DNA of 64,000 nt from Pseudomonas wadenswilerensis (GTDB taxonomy: Bacteria > Pseudomonadota > Gammaproteobacteria > Pseudomonadales > Pseudomonadaceae): NCBI RefSeq assembly GCF_900497695.1, contig NZ_UIDD01000011.1:124001-188000 (forward strand). The letters are read 5' to 3'. Within the stretch, counting starts at the first letter, position 1. Every line of letters begins with the position of its first letter. Below, piece after piece: positions 43,460 through 53,222 of this stretch. The position numbers were made by a program, and so were the translations under genes. The notes below the pieces were generated by a model. That model was given only the letters and a program-made list of their open reading frames with translations, was not told the origin of the DNA and ran no database searches.

Positions 43460-43801
43460 TCAGTGCGGCGCTTCGGCGGCCAGGTTGATCGTGTACTTCG
43501 GAATCTCGATGGTCAGGTCTTCCTCACCAACGATCACCTGGCAGGCCAGGCGCGACTGACGCTCCAGGCCCCAGGCCTTGTCGAGCATGTCTTCTTCGAG
43601 TTCGTCGGCTTCCTCGAGCGAATCGAAGCCTTCACGCACGATGCAATGGCAGGTGGTGCAGGCACACACACCACCACAGGCGCTTTCCATCTCGATGTGG
43701 TGCTCGTGGGCCAGTTCCAGGATGTTGGTTCCTGGCGCCACCTCCACCACCAGCCCTTCCGGGCAGAACTTCTCGTGGGGCAGAAAAATCACCTGCGGCA
43801 T
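43460..43801 (-). CDS. fdx: [2Fe-2S] ferredoxin of the ISC system
   Basis: This 113-residue adrenodoxin-type ferredoxin donates electrons for cluster assembly on IscU. Cluster ligands lie in 'ESACGGVCACTTCHCIV', with the fourth cysteine in 'SRLACQVIV'. The C-terminal 'EIPKYTINLAAEAPH' is typical of ISC ferredoxins. It starts 3 bases after hscA. Confidence 0.96.
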   Translation of the reverse strand: MPQVIFLPHEKFCPEGLVVEVAPGTNILELAHEHHIEMESACGGVCACTTCHCIVREGFDSLEEADELEEDMLDKAWGLERQSRLACQVIVGEEDLTIEIPKYTINLAAEAPH

Positions 43802-43804
43802 CAG

Positions 43805-45667
<1,863 letters not shown>

Positions 45668-45709
45668 GCTTATCTGAATACCAGGGGCGCCGCCAGAAGC
45701 AGCGCCGGG

Positions 45710-46231
45710 TTAATCGTCGAGGCGCTCTTCCAGCTGGCGCACTTCGTAGGCGAGCTTGTCGAGAAACTGCATGCGGCGCATCAGGCGCTCGGCCTGTTCA
45801 CGCTGCGCAGCATCATCCCAGCAGGCGGCGAAGTCCTCGTTGAGTGCTTCCTGGGCAGTTTTCAAGCGACGCTTGAACACGGCCACGCCATCGAGGTCGG
45901 CACTGTCCTGGAGGTCTTCGAGCTCTTCGCGCAGTTGCATCTGCTGGAAGAGGAACTCGGGATCATGGACGGTGACTTCCTGCGGTACTTCATGACCGCC
46001 GATCGCCAACAGGTAGCGGGCACGCCGGGGCGCGCTCTTGAGAGTCTGGTAAGCCTCGTTCAGCGCAGCCGAACGCTCCAGCGCAATGCGCTGTTCACGT
46101 TCGGAGGCATCGGCGAAGCGATCCGGATGGACCTCGCGGGCCAGCTCGCGATAGCGAACGGCCAGCTTGTCGAGGTCCAGACGGAAGCCAGGTTGCAGGT
46201 CAAACAGGGCGAAATGACAAGGAGTACCCAC
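45710..46231 (-). CDS. hscB: Fe-S co-chaperone HscB (J-domain protein)
   Basis: This 173-residue co-chaperone delivers IscU to HscA and stimulates its ATPase. The J domain spans residues 1–75 and contains 'HPDRFADASEREQ'; a C-terminal helical IscU-binding domain follows. Start is a GTG at 46231 (GTPCHFALFDLQPGF), 8 bases after the iscA stop and with AAGG-type spacing; a longer frame to 46270 would overlap iscA. The length agrees with the family. Confidence 0.94.
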   Translation of the reverse strand: MGTPCHFALFDLQPGFRLDLDKLAVRYRELAREVHPDRFADASEREQRIALERSAALNEAYQTLKSAPRRARYLLAIGGHEVPQEVTVHDPEFLFQQMQLREELEDLQDSADLDGVAVFKRRLKTAQEALNEDFAACWDDAAQREQAERLMRRMQFLDKLAYEVRQLEERLDD

Positions 46232-46239
46232 GCGCAGCC

Positions 46240-46563
46240 TCAGACGTTGAAGCTTTCGCCGCAGCCACACTCACCGCGCACGTTGGGGTTGTTGAACTTG
46301 AAGCCTTCGTTCAACCCTTCCTTGACGAAATCCAGCTCGGTACCGTCGAGGTACGTCAGGCTTTTCGGATCGATGATCACCTTCTCGCCATGGCTTTCGA
46401 AGACCAGGTCTTCGCTGTCCGGCTGATCGACGAACTCGAGCACATAGGCCAGGCCCGAGCAGCCAGTGGTGCGCACGCCAAGGCGAATACCTTCACCTTT
46501 GCCGCGTCCGTCGAGGGAGCGCCGCACATGTTTGGCGGCGGCTTCTGTCATGCTGATAGCCAT
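46240..46563 (-). CDS. iscA: A-type Fe-S carrier IscA
   Basis: This is a 107-residue A-type carrier that transfers clusters to apo-proteins. The three conserved cysteines are in 'RTTGCSGLAY' and 'GECGCGESFNV'. It lies 28 bases after iscU in the operon. Confidence 0.96.
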   Translation of the reverse strand: MAISMTEAAAKHVRRSLDGRGKGEGIRLGVRTTGCSGLAYVLEFVDQPDSEDLVFESHGEKVIIDPKSLTYLDGTELDFVKEGLNEGFKFNNPNVRGECGCGESFNV

Positions 46564-46591
46564 CGAGACTCCTTACCTGCAACAGGCGACC

Positions 46592-46978
46592 TTAGAGCAA
46601 ACCTTTCTTCTGCTTGTAATCGCGCACGGCCGCCTTGATGGCGTCCTCGGCGAGTACCGAGCAGTGGATTTTAACCGGCGGCAGCGCCAGTTCTTCGGCC
46701 AGCTGGGTGTTCTTGATGGTCTCGGCTTCGTCCAGGGTCTTGCCCTTCATCCACTCGGTAGCGAGGGAGCTGGAAGCGATGGCCGAACCGCAGCCGTAGG
46801 TCTTGAACTTGGCGTCTTCGATGACGCCCTGCTCGTTGACCTTGATCTGCAGGCGCATGACGTCGCCGCACGCCGGAGCGCCGACCATGCCGGTGCCGAC
46901 ATCCGGGTCCTCGGCATTCATCTTGCCGACGTTACGCGGGTTTTCGTAATGGTCGATGACCTTTTCACTGTATGCCAT
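46592..46978 (-). CDS. iscU: Fe-S scaffold IscU
   Basis: This 128-residue scaffold is where [2Fe-2S] and [4Fe-4S] clusters are built. Ligands C37/D39 are in 'GAPACGDVMRL', C63 in 'TYGCGSAIAS' and C106 in 'KIHCSVLAED'. The HscA-recognition loop reads 'LPPVK', the family motif. It starts 46 bases after iscS. Confidence 0.97.
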   Translation of the reverse strand: MAYSEKVIDHYENPRNVGKMNAEDPDVGTGMVGAPACGDVMRLQIKVNEQGVIEDAKFKTYGCGSAIASSSLATEWMKGKTLDEAETIKNTQLAEELALPPVKIHCSVLAEDAIKAAVRDYKQKKGLL

Positions 46979-47024
46979 GGTGCAATTCCTTCCTCATCAG
47001 AGAGCCGCTCTTGCCGGCGACTAC

Positions 47025-48239
47025 TTAGTGCGCAGCCCACTCGATCTTGGAGATGTCGACGCCGTCTTTGTACATATCCCACAGCGGCGACAATTCGCGC
47101 AGCTTGGTTACGGCCTCGCAAACCTTCTGCGCGGCGTAGTCGATTTCTTCTTCGGTGCTGAAACGACCGAAGGTGAAGCGGATCGAGCTGTGTGCCAGTT
47201 CGTCGTTGCGGCCCAGGGCACGCAGCACATAGGACGGCTCGAGCGAAGCCGAAGTACAGGCCGAGCCGGACGAAACGGCCAGGTCCTTGAGCGCCATGAT
47301 CAGCGACTCGCCTTCGACGTAGTTGAAGCTCAGGTTCAGGTTGTGCGGAATGCGCGCGGTCATGCTGCCGTTGATGTACAGCTCTTCAAGGCCTTCGACC
47401 TGCTTGTAGAAGCGGTCGCTCAGGGCCTTGATGCGCACGTTCTCGCTGGCCATCAGCTCTTTGGCGATGGCGAAGGCTTCACCCATGCCGACGATCTGGT
47501 GGGTAGCCAGGGTGCCCGAACGCATGCCGCGCTCGTGACCGCCGCCGTGCATGGTGGCTTCCAGGCGCACGCGAGGCTTGCGGCTGACGTACAGCGCGCC
47601 GATGCCTTTAGGGCCGTAGGTTTTGTGCGCCGAGAACGACATCAGGTCGACTTTCAGCTTCTGCAGGTCGATTTCGACCTTGCCGGTGGACTGCGCGGCA
47701 TCGACGTGGAACATGACGCCGCGGGCGCGGGTCAGCTCGCCGATGGCGGCGATGTCGTTGATGGTGCCGATTTCGTTGTTCACGTGCATGATCGACACCA
47801 GGATGGTGTCTTCACGCAGGGCTGCTTCGACCATGGCCGGAGTGATCAGGCCATCGGCGCCCGGCTCGATGTAGGTGACTTCGAAGCCTTCACGCTCCAG
47901 CTGACGAGTGCTGTCCAGAACAGCCTTGTGCTCGATCTTAGAGGTGATCAGGTGCTTGCCCTTGGTGCTGTAGAAGTGCGCGACGCCCTTGATTGCCAGG
48001 TTGTCGGACTCGGTGGCACCGCTGGTCCAGACAATTTCCCGCGGGTCGGCATTGACCAGGTCGGCGACCTGGCGACGGGCGTTCTCGACCGCTTCTTCGG
48101 CTTTCCAGCCAAAGACGTGGGAGCGCGACGCCGGGTTACCGAAGTTCCCGTCGACCAGCAGGCAGTCGCTCATCTTCTGGGCAACGCGTGGATCGACCGG
48201 GGTGGTCGCGGAGTAATCGAGGTAGATCGGCAACTTCAT
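47025..48239 (-). CDS. iscS: Cysteine desulfurase IscS
   Basis: This 404-residue PLP enzyme takes sulfur from cysteine and passes it to IscU and other acceptors. The PLP lysine is in 'SFSAHKTYGPKGIGAL'; the persulfide cysteine is in 'SSGSACTSASLEP'. The start 'MKLPIYLDYSATTPVDPRV' and length are standard for IscS rather than SufS. Sulfur supply may be aided by the nearby cysE. Confidence 0.97.
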   Translation of the reverse strand: MKLPIYLDYSATTPVDPRVAQKMSDCLLVDGNFGNPASRSHVFGWKAEEAVENARRQVADLVNADPREIVWTSGATESDNLAIKGVAHFYSTKGKHLITSKIEHKAVLDSTRQLEREGFEVTYIEPGADGLITPAMVEAALREDTILVSIMHVNNEIGTINDIAAIGELTRARGVMFHVDAAQSTGKVEIDLQKLKVDLMSFSAHKTYGPKGIGALYVSRKPRVRLEATMHGGGHERGMRSGTLATHQIVGMGEAFAIAKELMASENVRIKALSDRFYKQVEGLEELYINGSMTARIPHNLNLSFNYVEGESLIMALKDLAVSSGSACTSASLEPSYVLRALGRNDELAHSSIRFTFGRFSTEEEIDYAAQKVCEAVTKLRELSPLWDMYKDGVDISKIEWAAH

Positions 48240-48281
48240 TGAATATCTCCTATCAGGCGGTCGCGCCGCGCGTCGAAACGG

Positions 48282-48773
48282 TCATTCGACGGCAGACGTC
48301 TCAATCTTGTCCAGCTGCGTTGCCCGGCCTGCAATACGACGCAGGTCCTGGCGCTGGGCGACTTCTTGTACCTCACGGCGAGTGACAAGGTCAGCCAGGC
48401 TGATGCCGCTGAGGAATTCGTGAATCTGCTGGCTGAGGTCGCACCACAGGTGGTGGGTCAGGCAGGTGTCGCCGGCGTGGCAATCACCCAGGCCCTGGCA
48501 ACGCGTGGCATCGACCGATTCGTTAACCGCATCGATGACCTGGGCGACCTGAATGCTCTCCATGCTTCGCGACAGCTGATAGCCGCCGCCAGGGCCGCGC
48601 ACACTGGAAACCAGGCCGCTGCGGCGCAGCTTTGCAAACAGCTGCTCCAGATAAGAGAGGGAGATGCCTTGGCGCTCGGAAATGTCGGCCAGAGACACCG
48701 GCCCATTCTGCGCGTGCAACGCCAGGTCGAGCATGGCGGTCACGGCGTATCGGCCTTTTGTAGTCAGTCGCAT
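48282..48773 (-). CDS. iscR: Fe-S-sensing Rrf2-family regulator IscR
   Basis: This 163-residue [2Fe-2S] transcription factor in its cluster-bound form represses the isc operon. The winged helix lies at residues 1–65 ('MRLTTKGRYAVTAMLDLALH', 'GISLSYLEQLFAKLRRSGL'). Cluster cysteines are in 'CQGLGDCHAGDTCLTHHLWC', with the nearby histidine as in E. coli IscR. It is the first gene of the operon, with two IscR-type boxes upstream. Confidence 0.96.
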   Translation of the reverse strand: MRLTTKGRYAVTAMLDLALHAQNGPVSLADISERQGISLSYLEQLFAKLRRSGLVSSVRGPGGGYQLSRSMESIQVAQVIDAVNESVDATRCQGLGDCHAGDTCLTHHLWCDLSQQIHEFLSGISLADLVTRREVQEVAQRQDLRRIAGRATQLDKIETSAVE

Positions 48774-48809
48774 GGCTAGTAGGTACCACGGGGTTACGGG
48801 ATGGGAGCG

Positions 48810-48838
48810 AGTATGCTATTCCCGAGCATTTAAGTCAA
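48810..48838 (-). promoter_or_regulatory. Promoter of the isc operon
   Basis: On the minus strand TTGACT (48838–48833) and CATACT (48815–48810) are spaced by 17 bases. The −35 element lies inside the proximal IscR box, so bound IscR would block RNA polymerase. Confidence 0.7.
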
Positions 48839-48842
48839 CTAT
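48818..48842 (-). promoter_or_regulatory. IscR type-1-like box, proximal
   Basis: On the minus strand the 25-mer begins ATAGTTGACT and ends CTCGGGAAT. It matches the E. coli type-1 IscR consensus (ATASYYGACTRWWWYAGTCRRSTAT) well in its left half and partly in its right half. Confidence 0.7.
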
Positions 48843-48867
48843 AAGACCTAGTGCTTTAGTCGGGTTT
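48843..48867 (-). promoter_or_regulatory. IscR type-1-like box, distal
   Basis: On the minus strand the 25-mer begins AAACCCGACT, has AAAGCACTAG in its centre and ends GTCTT. It directly abuts the proximal box, so two dimers could bind side by side. Confidence 0.65.
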
Positions 48868-48899
48868 ACCGCAAGAGGGCGGCAGAATGATAGCAAACT

Positions 48900-48923
48900 A
48901 AGGGGCGCTTGCGCACGCCCCTT
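48900..48923 (-). terminator. Stem-loop terminator after cysE
   Basis: AAGGGGCG and CGCCCCTT form a perfect 8-bp stem 4 bases past the cysE stop, followed on the minus strand by AGTTTGCT. Confidence 0.6.
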
Positions 48924-48926
48924 CTG

Positions 48927-49709
48927 TCAATGCGTCGACGCGTCGCTACGGGCCTCATCCTTGATCTCGGCGAAGTCTTCTTCACGCAAAGCCGGCAGCT
49001 CCTTGGCGCAGTAGTCGCTGCCCAGGTTCTTCAGCGCGCCGCACATGTCCTCCAGGCGTCCGTCGACAGCCTGCAGGTGGTCGAGCAACTGACCAATGGC
49101 GCGAGCCACCGGGTCGGGCATGTCCTCGCTGACACCATAGGCATCGAAGCCGATCTTCTCGGCCATGGCCTTGCGCCTGGCCTCGACCTCGGCATCGGTC
49201 TTGACGATGATCCGCCCCGGGATACCCACGGCGGTCGCACCGGCCGGCACCGCCTTGGTCACCACCGCGTTGGAGCCGATCTTGGCCCCGGCGCCGACGG
49301 TGAACGGCCCCAGCACCTTGGCCCCGGCACCGACGACAACGCCATCTTCCAGGGTCGGGTGACGCTTGCCCTTGTTCCAGGTGGTGCCACCCAGGGTCAC
49401 GCCCTGGTACAGGGTGACGTCGTCGCCAATCTCGGCGGTTTCGCCGATGACGATACCCATGCCGTGGTCAATGAAAAAGCGTCGGCCAACCTTGGCGCCG
49501 GGGTGAATCTCGATCCCGGTCAGCCAGCGGCCGAAGTTCGACACCAGCCGGGCCAGCCACTTCCAGTCCCGCCGCCACAGGGCGTGCGCCGCGCGGTGCA
49601 GCCAGATTGCGTGCATGCCCGGGTAGCAGGTCAGCACTTCAAAGGCATTGCGCGCCGCCGGATCACGGTGGAAAACGCTCTGGATATCTTCACGCAGACG
49701 CTCGAACAT
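48927..49709 (-). CDS. cysE: Serine O-acetyltransferase
   Basis: This 260-residue enzyme makes O-acetylserine, the first step of cysteine synthesis. The C-terminal left-handed beta-helix has hexapeptide repeats ('GAKVGRRFFIDHGMGIVIGE', 'GVTLGGTTWNKGKRHPTLED', 'VGAGAKVLGPFTVG'). The extended tail after residue 190 is longer than in short EpsC-type enzymes. It begins directly after the trmJ stop codon (TAGATG). Context next to the isc operon links cysteine supply and Fe-S assembly. Confidence 0.95.
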   Translation of the reverse strand: MFERLREDIQSVFHRDPAARNAFEVLTCYPGMHAIWLHRAAHALWRRDWKWLARLVSNFGRWLTGIEIHPGAKVGRRFFIDHGMGIVIGETAEIGDDVTLYQGVTLGGTTWNKGKRHPTLEDGVVVGAGAKVLGPFTVGAGAKIGSNAVVTKAVPAGATAVGIPGRIIVKTDAEVEARRKAMAEKIGFDAYGVSEDMPDPVARAIGQLLDHLQAVDGRLEDMCGALKNLGSDYCAKELPALREEDFAEIKDEARSDASTH

Positions 49710-50483
49710 CTATTGATCCTTCCGCTTATGCGGTTCGCCACGGGCCGCTTTCTGGGTTTCCGTGAGAATGCCGCGCAAAATACTCATTTCCGAACGATCG
49801 ACCGAGCTGCGCCCATACAACCGACGCAGGCGCGGCATCAGGTGCTTGGGCTTCTGCGGGTCGAGAAAGCCGATAGCGACCAGGGTCTTTTCCAGGTGCT
49901 CGTAGAACAGCTCCATTTCATCCATGGTCGCCAGCTCGCTGCTGCGCTCCGACGCCACGTCGATTTTTTCCGATTTCAACGACTGCCCTTCCAGCGCCAG
50001 CCAGGCCATGCGCACTTCATAGGACAGCACTTGCACCGCGGCACCGAGGTTCAGCGAGCTGAAGTCCGGGTTCGAGGGAATGTGCACATGAAAGTGGCAA
50101 CGCTGCAGCTCTTCGTTGGTCAGGCCCGCGTGCTCACGACCAAACACCAGGGCGATCTCCTCGCCCTGGGTGGCATGCTCGATGACTTTGCTGGCGCACT
50201 CGCGCGGATCGACCAGCGGCCAGGGGATGCGCCGCTCGCGGGCACTGGTGCCAAACACCAGGTTGCAACCGACCAGCGCATCTTCGAGGCTGGCGACCAC
50301 TTGCGCACCGGCCAGCACGTCATCGGCACCCGACGCACGAGCATCGGCCTCGGGGGACGGGAAACTCTGCGGGTCGACCAGCACCAGCCGCGACAAGCCC
50401 ATGTTTTTCATGGCACGCGCAGCGCCGCCGATATTGCCGGGGTGGCTGGTATTGACCAGAACAACACGAATATTTTGCAGCAA
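49710..50483 (-). CDS. trmJ: tRNA (cytidine/uridine-2'-O-)-methyltransferase TrmJ
   Basis: This 257-residue SPOUT-family enzyme methylates the 2'-OH of nucleotide 32 in several tRNAs. The start 'MLQNIRVVLVNTSHPGNIGG', 'IALVFGREHAGLTNEEL' and 'NLGAAVQVLSYEVR' are the family motifs of the knotted SAM site. It is divergent from suhB and directly followed by cysE. Confidence 0.95.
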   Translation of the reverse strand: MLQNIRVVLVNTSHPGNIGGAARAMKNMGLSRLVLVDPQSFPSPEADARASGADDVLAGAQVVASLEDALVGCNLVFGTSARERRIPWPLVDPRECASKVIEHATQGEEIALVFGREHAGLTNEELQRCHFHVHIPSNPDFSSLNLGAAVQVLSYEVRMAWLALEGQSLKSEKIDVASERSSELATMDEMELFYEHLEKTLVAIGFLDPQKPKHLMPRLRRLYGRSSVDRSEMSILRGILTETQKAARGEPHKRKDQ

Positions 50484-50584
50484 GGCGAGCGCTCACAGAC
50501 GTTGCGAAGGGGGAGCAAATCTTACAGAAGCGACCGACTTTACGCTACGAAAGCAAATGTCACCCTTCTTCGCGCAAAGTTTTC

Positions 50585-50593
50585 TGCTAGAAT
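50585..50593 (+). promoter_or_regulatory. Extended −10 element of the suhB promoter
   Basis: TGCTAGAAT fits the extended −10 pattern TGNTANAAT. No clear −35 is visible. The suhB ATG is 35 bases downstream. Confidence 0.5.
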
Positions 50594-50628
50594 GTTCGGC
50601 TTTCTTTAACGACCCAGGTGAAACGTCC

Positions 50629-51447
50629 ATGCAGCCCATGCTGAATATCGCGCTGCGCGCCGCCCGCAGCGCCAGTGAATTGATTTTCCGCTCCATCGAG
50701 CGCCTGGATAGCATCAAGGTTGATGAAAAAGACGCCAAGGATTACGTCTCCGAAGTCGATCGCGCCGCAGAGCAGAAAATCATCGATGCCCTGCGCAAGG
50801 CCTACCCGAACCACTCCATCTACGGCGAAGAAACCGGCCTGCATGCCGGTAGCGGCGAAGAAGGCAAGGACTACCTGTGGATCATCGACCCACTGGATGG
50901 CACCACCAACTTCCTGCGTGGCGTTCCGCACTTTGCTGTCAGCATTGCCTGCAAATACCGTGGCCGCCTTGAGCACGCCGTGGTACTGGACCCTGTCCGC
51001 CAGGAAGAATTCACCGCCAGCCGTGGCCGTGGCGCCCAGCTGAACGGTCGTCGCCTGCGCGTCAGCCCTCGCACCAGCCTGGAAGGCGCCCTGCTGGGTA
51101 CCGGCTTCCCGTTCCGCGACAACCAGATGGCTGACCTGGACAACTACCTGGGCATGTTCCGCGCCCTGGTCGGCCAGACCGCCGGCATCCGCCGCGCCGG
51201 TGCTGCCAGCCTGGACCTGGCCTACGTTGCCGCCGGTCGTTTCGATGCCTTCTGGGAATCGGGCCTGTCGGAGTGGGACATGGCTGCAGGCGCGCTGCTG
51301 ATCCAGGAAGCTGGCGGCCTGGTGAGCGACTTCACCGGTGGCCACGACTTCCTCGAGAAGGGTCACATCGTTGCCGGCAACACCAAGTGCTTCAAGGCCG
51401 TCCTGACTGCTATCCAGCCGCACCTGCCTGCTTCGATCAAACGCTAA
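50629..51447 (+). CDS. suhB: Inositol-1-monophosphatase family protein SuhB
   Basis: This 272-residue Mg-dependent phosphatase also acts in bacteria as an rRNA-transcription antitermination factor. Metal-site motifs are 'IYGEETG', 'DPLDGTTNFLRG' and 'WDMAAGALLIQEAGG'. The ATG at 50629 (MQPMLNIALRAARSASELIF) gives the standard length; the frame upstream is open but runs antisense through trmJ. In Pseudomonas, SuhB also influences virulence-related regulation. Confidence 0.96.
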   Translation: MQPMLNIALRAARSASELIFRSIERLDSIKVDEKDAKDYVSEVDRAAEQKIIDALRKAYPNHSIYGEETGLHAGSGEEGKDYLWIIDPLDGTTNFLRGVPHFAVSIACKYRGRLEHAVVLDPVRQEEFTASRGRGAQLNGRRLRVSPRTSLEGALLGTGFPFRDNQMADLDNYLGMFRALVGQTAGIRRAGAASLDLAYVAAGRFDAFWESGLSEWDMAAGALLIQEAGGLVSDFTGGHDFLEKGHIVAGNTKCFKAVLTAIQPHLPASIKR

Positions 51448-51461
51448 GTTCGATCGAACAC

Positions 51462-51492
51462 AAAAAAAGCACCCTTCGGGGTGCTTTTTTTT
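51462..51492 (+). terminator. Strong intrinsic terminator after suhB
   Basis: AAAAAAAGCACCC and GGGTGC form a stem with loop TTCG, followed by eight T residues. It can work in both directions. Confidence 0.92.
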
Positions 51493-51514
51493 GGCCTTAT
51501 GAACCACCTTCTCT

Positions 51515-51624
51515 CTGTGGGAGCTGGCTTGCCAGCGATGAGGCCGGTATAGCCAACACTGTAGCCGGTGCCTGGATTACGACCGCTTCGCGCTCGATCG
51601 CCGGCAAGGCCAGCTCCCACAAAG
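51515..51624. repeat. REP pair (divergent copies) between suhB and the glycine-zipper gene
   Basis: TGTGGGAGCTGG..CAGCGATG (51516–51540) and ATCGCCGG..CTCCCACA (about 51597–51621) are inverted but point outward, opposite to the arrangement at 9.3, 19.2 and 61.5 kb. About 55 bases of non-repeated sequence separate them. Confidence 0.8.
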
Positions 51625-51633
51625 ACCGCGCCG

Positions 51634-52182
51634 TTACTGGCCTGGCTGGGCCTGGCTCAGCACCAGCTTGCCTTCTTTATCCAGCGGAATTTGCGAGCCT
51701 GGGTCACGGTCCATGCGCACCTGACCGACCTTGTCGCCGATCGAATACTTCACGTCATAGCCAACAACCTTCTCGCTCAGGTCATTGACCGTGTTGCAGC
51801 GGGTTTGCGTAGTGGTGTAGGTATCACGCTCCTGCATGCCTTCCTGCACCTTGTTGCCGGCATAGCCGCCACCGACCGCACCAGCCACGGTAGCGATCTT
51901 TTTACCGGTGCCGCCGCCGATCTGGTTACCCAGCAGGCCACCTGCCAGGGCACCGACCACGGTACCGGCGATCTGGTGCTGATCCTTCACCGGCGCCTGA
52001 CGCGTCACGGTGACGTCCTTGCACACTTCACGGGGTGTCTTGACCGTCTGCTTGACCGGTTGCACCGCCAACACCTCGGCGTATTCCGGCCCGCCCTTGA
52101 CCAGGCTGTAGGTGGCAACAGCACCTCCGGCTGTTACACCGACAGCACCCAAAACCGCACCCACCAGCATCGACTTGTTCAC
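51634..52182 (-). CDS. Glycine-zipper (2TM) outer-membrane-type protein
   Basis: This is a 182-residue protein. The GTG at 52182 is chosen because AGGAGG precedes it by 5 bases. An N-terminal hydrophobic segment ('MLVGAVLGAVGVTAGGAVAT') may be an anchor or uncleaved signal. Residues about 72–115 form a Rick_17kDa/glycine-zipper 2TM motif ('GTVVGALAGGLLGNQIGGG', 'VAGAVGGGYAGNKVQ'). The C-terminal part has a Ser/Lys-rich conserved block ('YDVKYSIGDKVGQVRMD'). Relatives are envelope proteins similar to SlyB/PcpC-type antigens. Precise function is unknown. Confidence 0.85.
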   Translation of the reverse strand: MNKSMLVGAVLGAVGVTAGGAVATYSLVKGGPEYAEVLAVQPVKQTVKTPREVCKDVTVTRQAPVKDQHQIAGTVVGALAGGLLGNQIGGGTGKKIATVAGAVGGGYAGNKVQEGMQERDTYTTTQTRCNTVNDLSEKVVGYDVKYSIGDKVGQVRMDRDPGSQIPLDKEGKLVLSQAQPGQ

Positions 52183-52240
52183 GTGAACCTCCTGATCGTA
52201 CCTGCGGAACATTGCCCGCCTTCTCCCTGCCTTGGAGCAT

Positions 52241-52275
52241 AAAAAAAGGCGCGAGTTCAACACTCGCGCCTTTTT
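52241..52275 (-). terminator. Intrinsic terminator after secF
   Basis: AAAAAAAGGCGCGAGT and ACTCGCGCCTTTTT form a strong symmetric hairpin 26 bases past the secF stop. Its A/T tracts on both sides could serve both strands. Confidence 0.9.
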
Positions 52276-52301
52276 GTACGACCAACAATGTGGGAAAACC
52301 C

Positions 52302-53213
52302 TTATGGACGTTCGTCCACACCTTCGGCTTTCACCGTCGGGATCAGGTCTTCACTGTTCAGGTTGAGCCAGATCAGCACCACGTTGGCGATGTAGATCGA
52401 CGAGTAGGTACCGGCCATGACACCGATGAACAGCGCCAGGGAGAAGCCCCACAGGTTGTCGCCACCGAAGAACAGCAGTGCGGCAATGGCCAGCAAGGTC
52501 GATACCGACGTCGCCACGGTCCGCAGCAGGGTCTGGGTGGTCGAGATATTGATGTTCTCGATCAGCGAGGCCTTGCGCAGTACCCGGAAGTTCTCACGCA
52601 CCCGGTCGAACACAACGATGGTGTCGTTGAGCGAGTAACCGATGATCGCCAGCACCGCCGCCAGCACCGTCAAGTCGAAGGTGATCTGGAAGAACGAAAG
52701 GATACCCATGGTCACGACCACGTCGTGGATCAGCGACAGGATCGCACCCAGGGCGAACTTCCACTGAAAGCGGAAGGCCAGGTAGATCATGATGCCGCCC
52801 AGGGCCAGCAACATGCCCAGGCCGCCCTGGTCGCGCAGCTCTTCACCGACCTGCGGGCCAACGAATTCGACGCGCTTGACCACAGCCGGGTTGTCGGTGC
52901 TGACCTTTTGCAGCGCCTCGGACACACGATTACCCAGCAGCGGGTCATCGCCAGGCATGCGTACCAGCAGGTCGGTAGTCGCACCGAAGCTCTGCACCAC
53001 GGCATCCTGGAAGCCGGCCTTGACCAGCTCCTCACGGACCTGGCCGAGGTTGGCCGGACGCTCGTAGGTCAGCTCGATGAGCGTACCGCCGGTGAAGTCC
53101 AGGCCGAAGTTGAGCCCTTTGTAGAACCAGCTGAACAGCGCCAGCACGGTCAGAAGCAGGGTGATGCCGAACGCAAGGTTGCGCACACCCATGAAGTTGA
53201 TGGTACGTAACAT
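52302..53213 (-). CDS. secF: Protein-export membrane protein SecF
   Basis: This 303-residue partner of SecD couples the proton-motive force to late steps of Sec export. Six membrane segments are expected; family motifs include 'FGLDFTGGTLIELTYE' and 'SLNDTIVVFDRVREN'. It starts 9 bases after secD and is the last gene of the queA–tgt–yajC–secD–secF series. Confidence 0.97.
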   Translation of the reverse strand: MLRTINFMGVRNLAFGITLLLTVLALFSWFYKGLNFGLDFTGGTLIELTYERPANLGQVREELVKAGFQDAVVQSFGATTDLLVRMPGDDPLLGNRVSEALQKVSTDNPAVVKRVEFVGPQVGEELRDQGGLGMLLALGGIMIYLAFRFQWKFALGAILSLIHDVVVTMGILSFFQITFDLTVLAAVLAIIGYSLNDTIVVFDRVRENFRVLRKASLIENINISTTQTLLRTVATSVSTLLAIAALLFFGGDNLWGFSLALFIGVMAGTYSSIYIANVVLIWLNLNSEDLIPTVKAEGVDERP

Positions 53214-53222
53214 GGCAGCCCC

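Noticed and set aside
52241..52275. Small RNA between secF and the glycine-zipper gene
   Set aside because: The hairpin with A/T tracts is fully explained as a bidirectional terminator and no promoter is visible.
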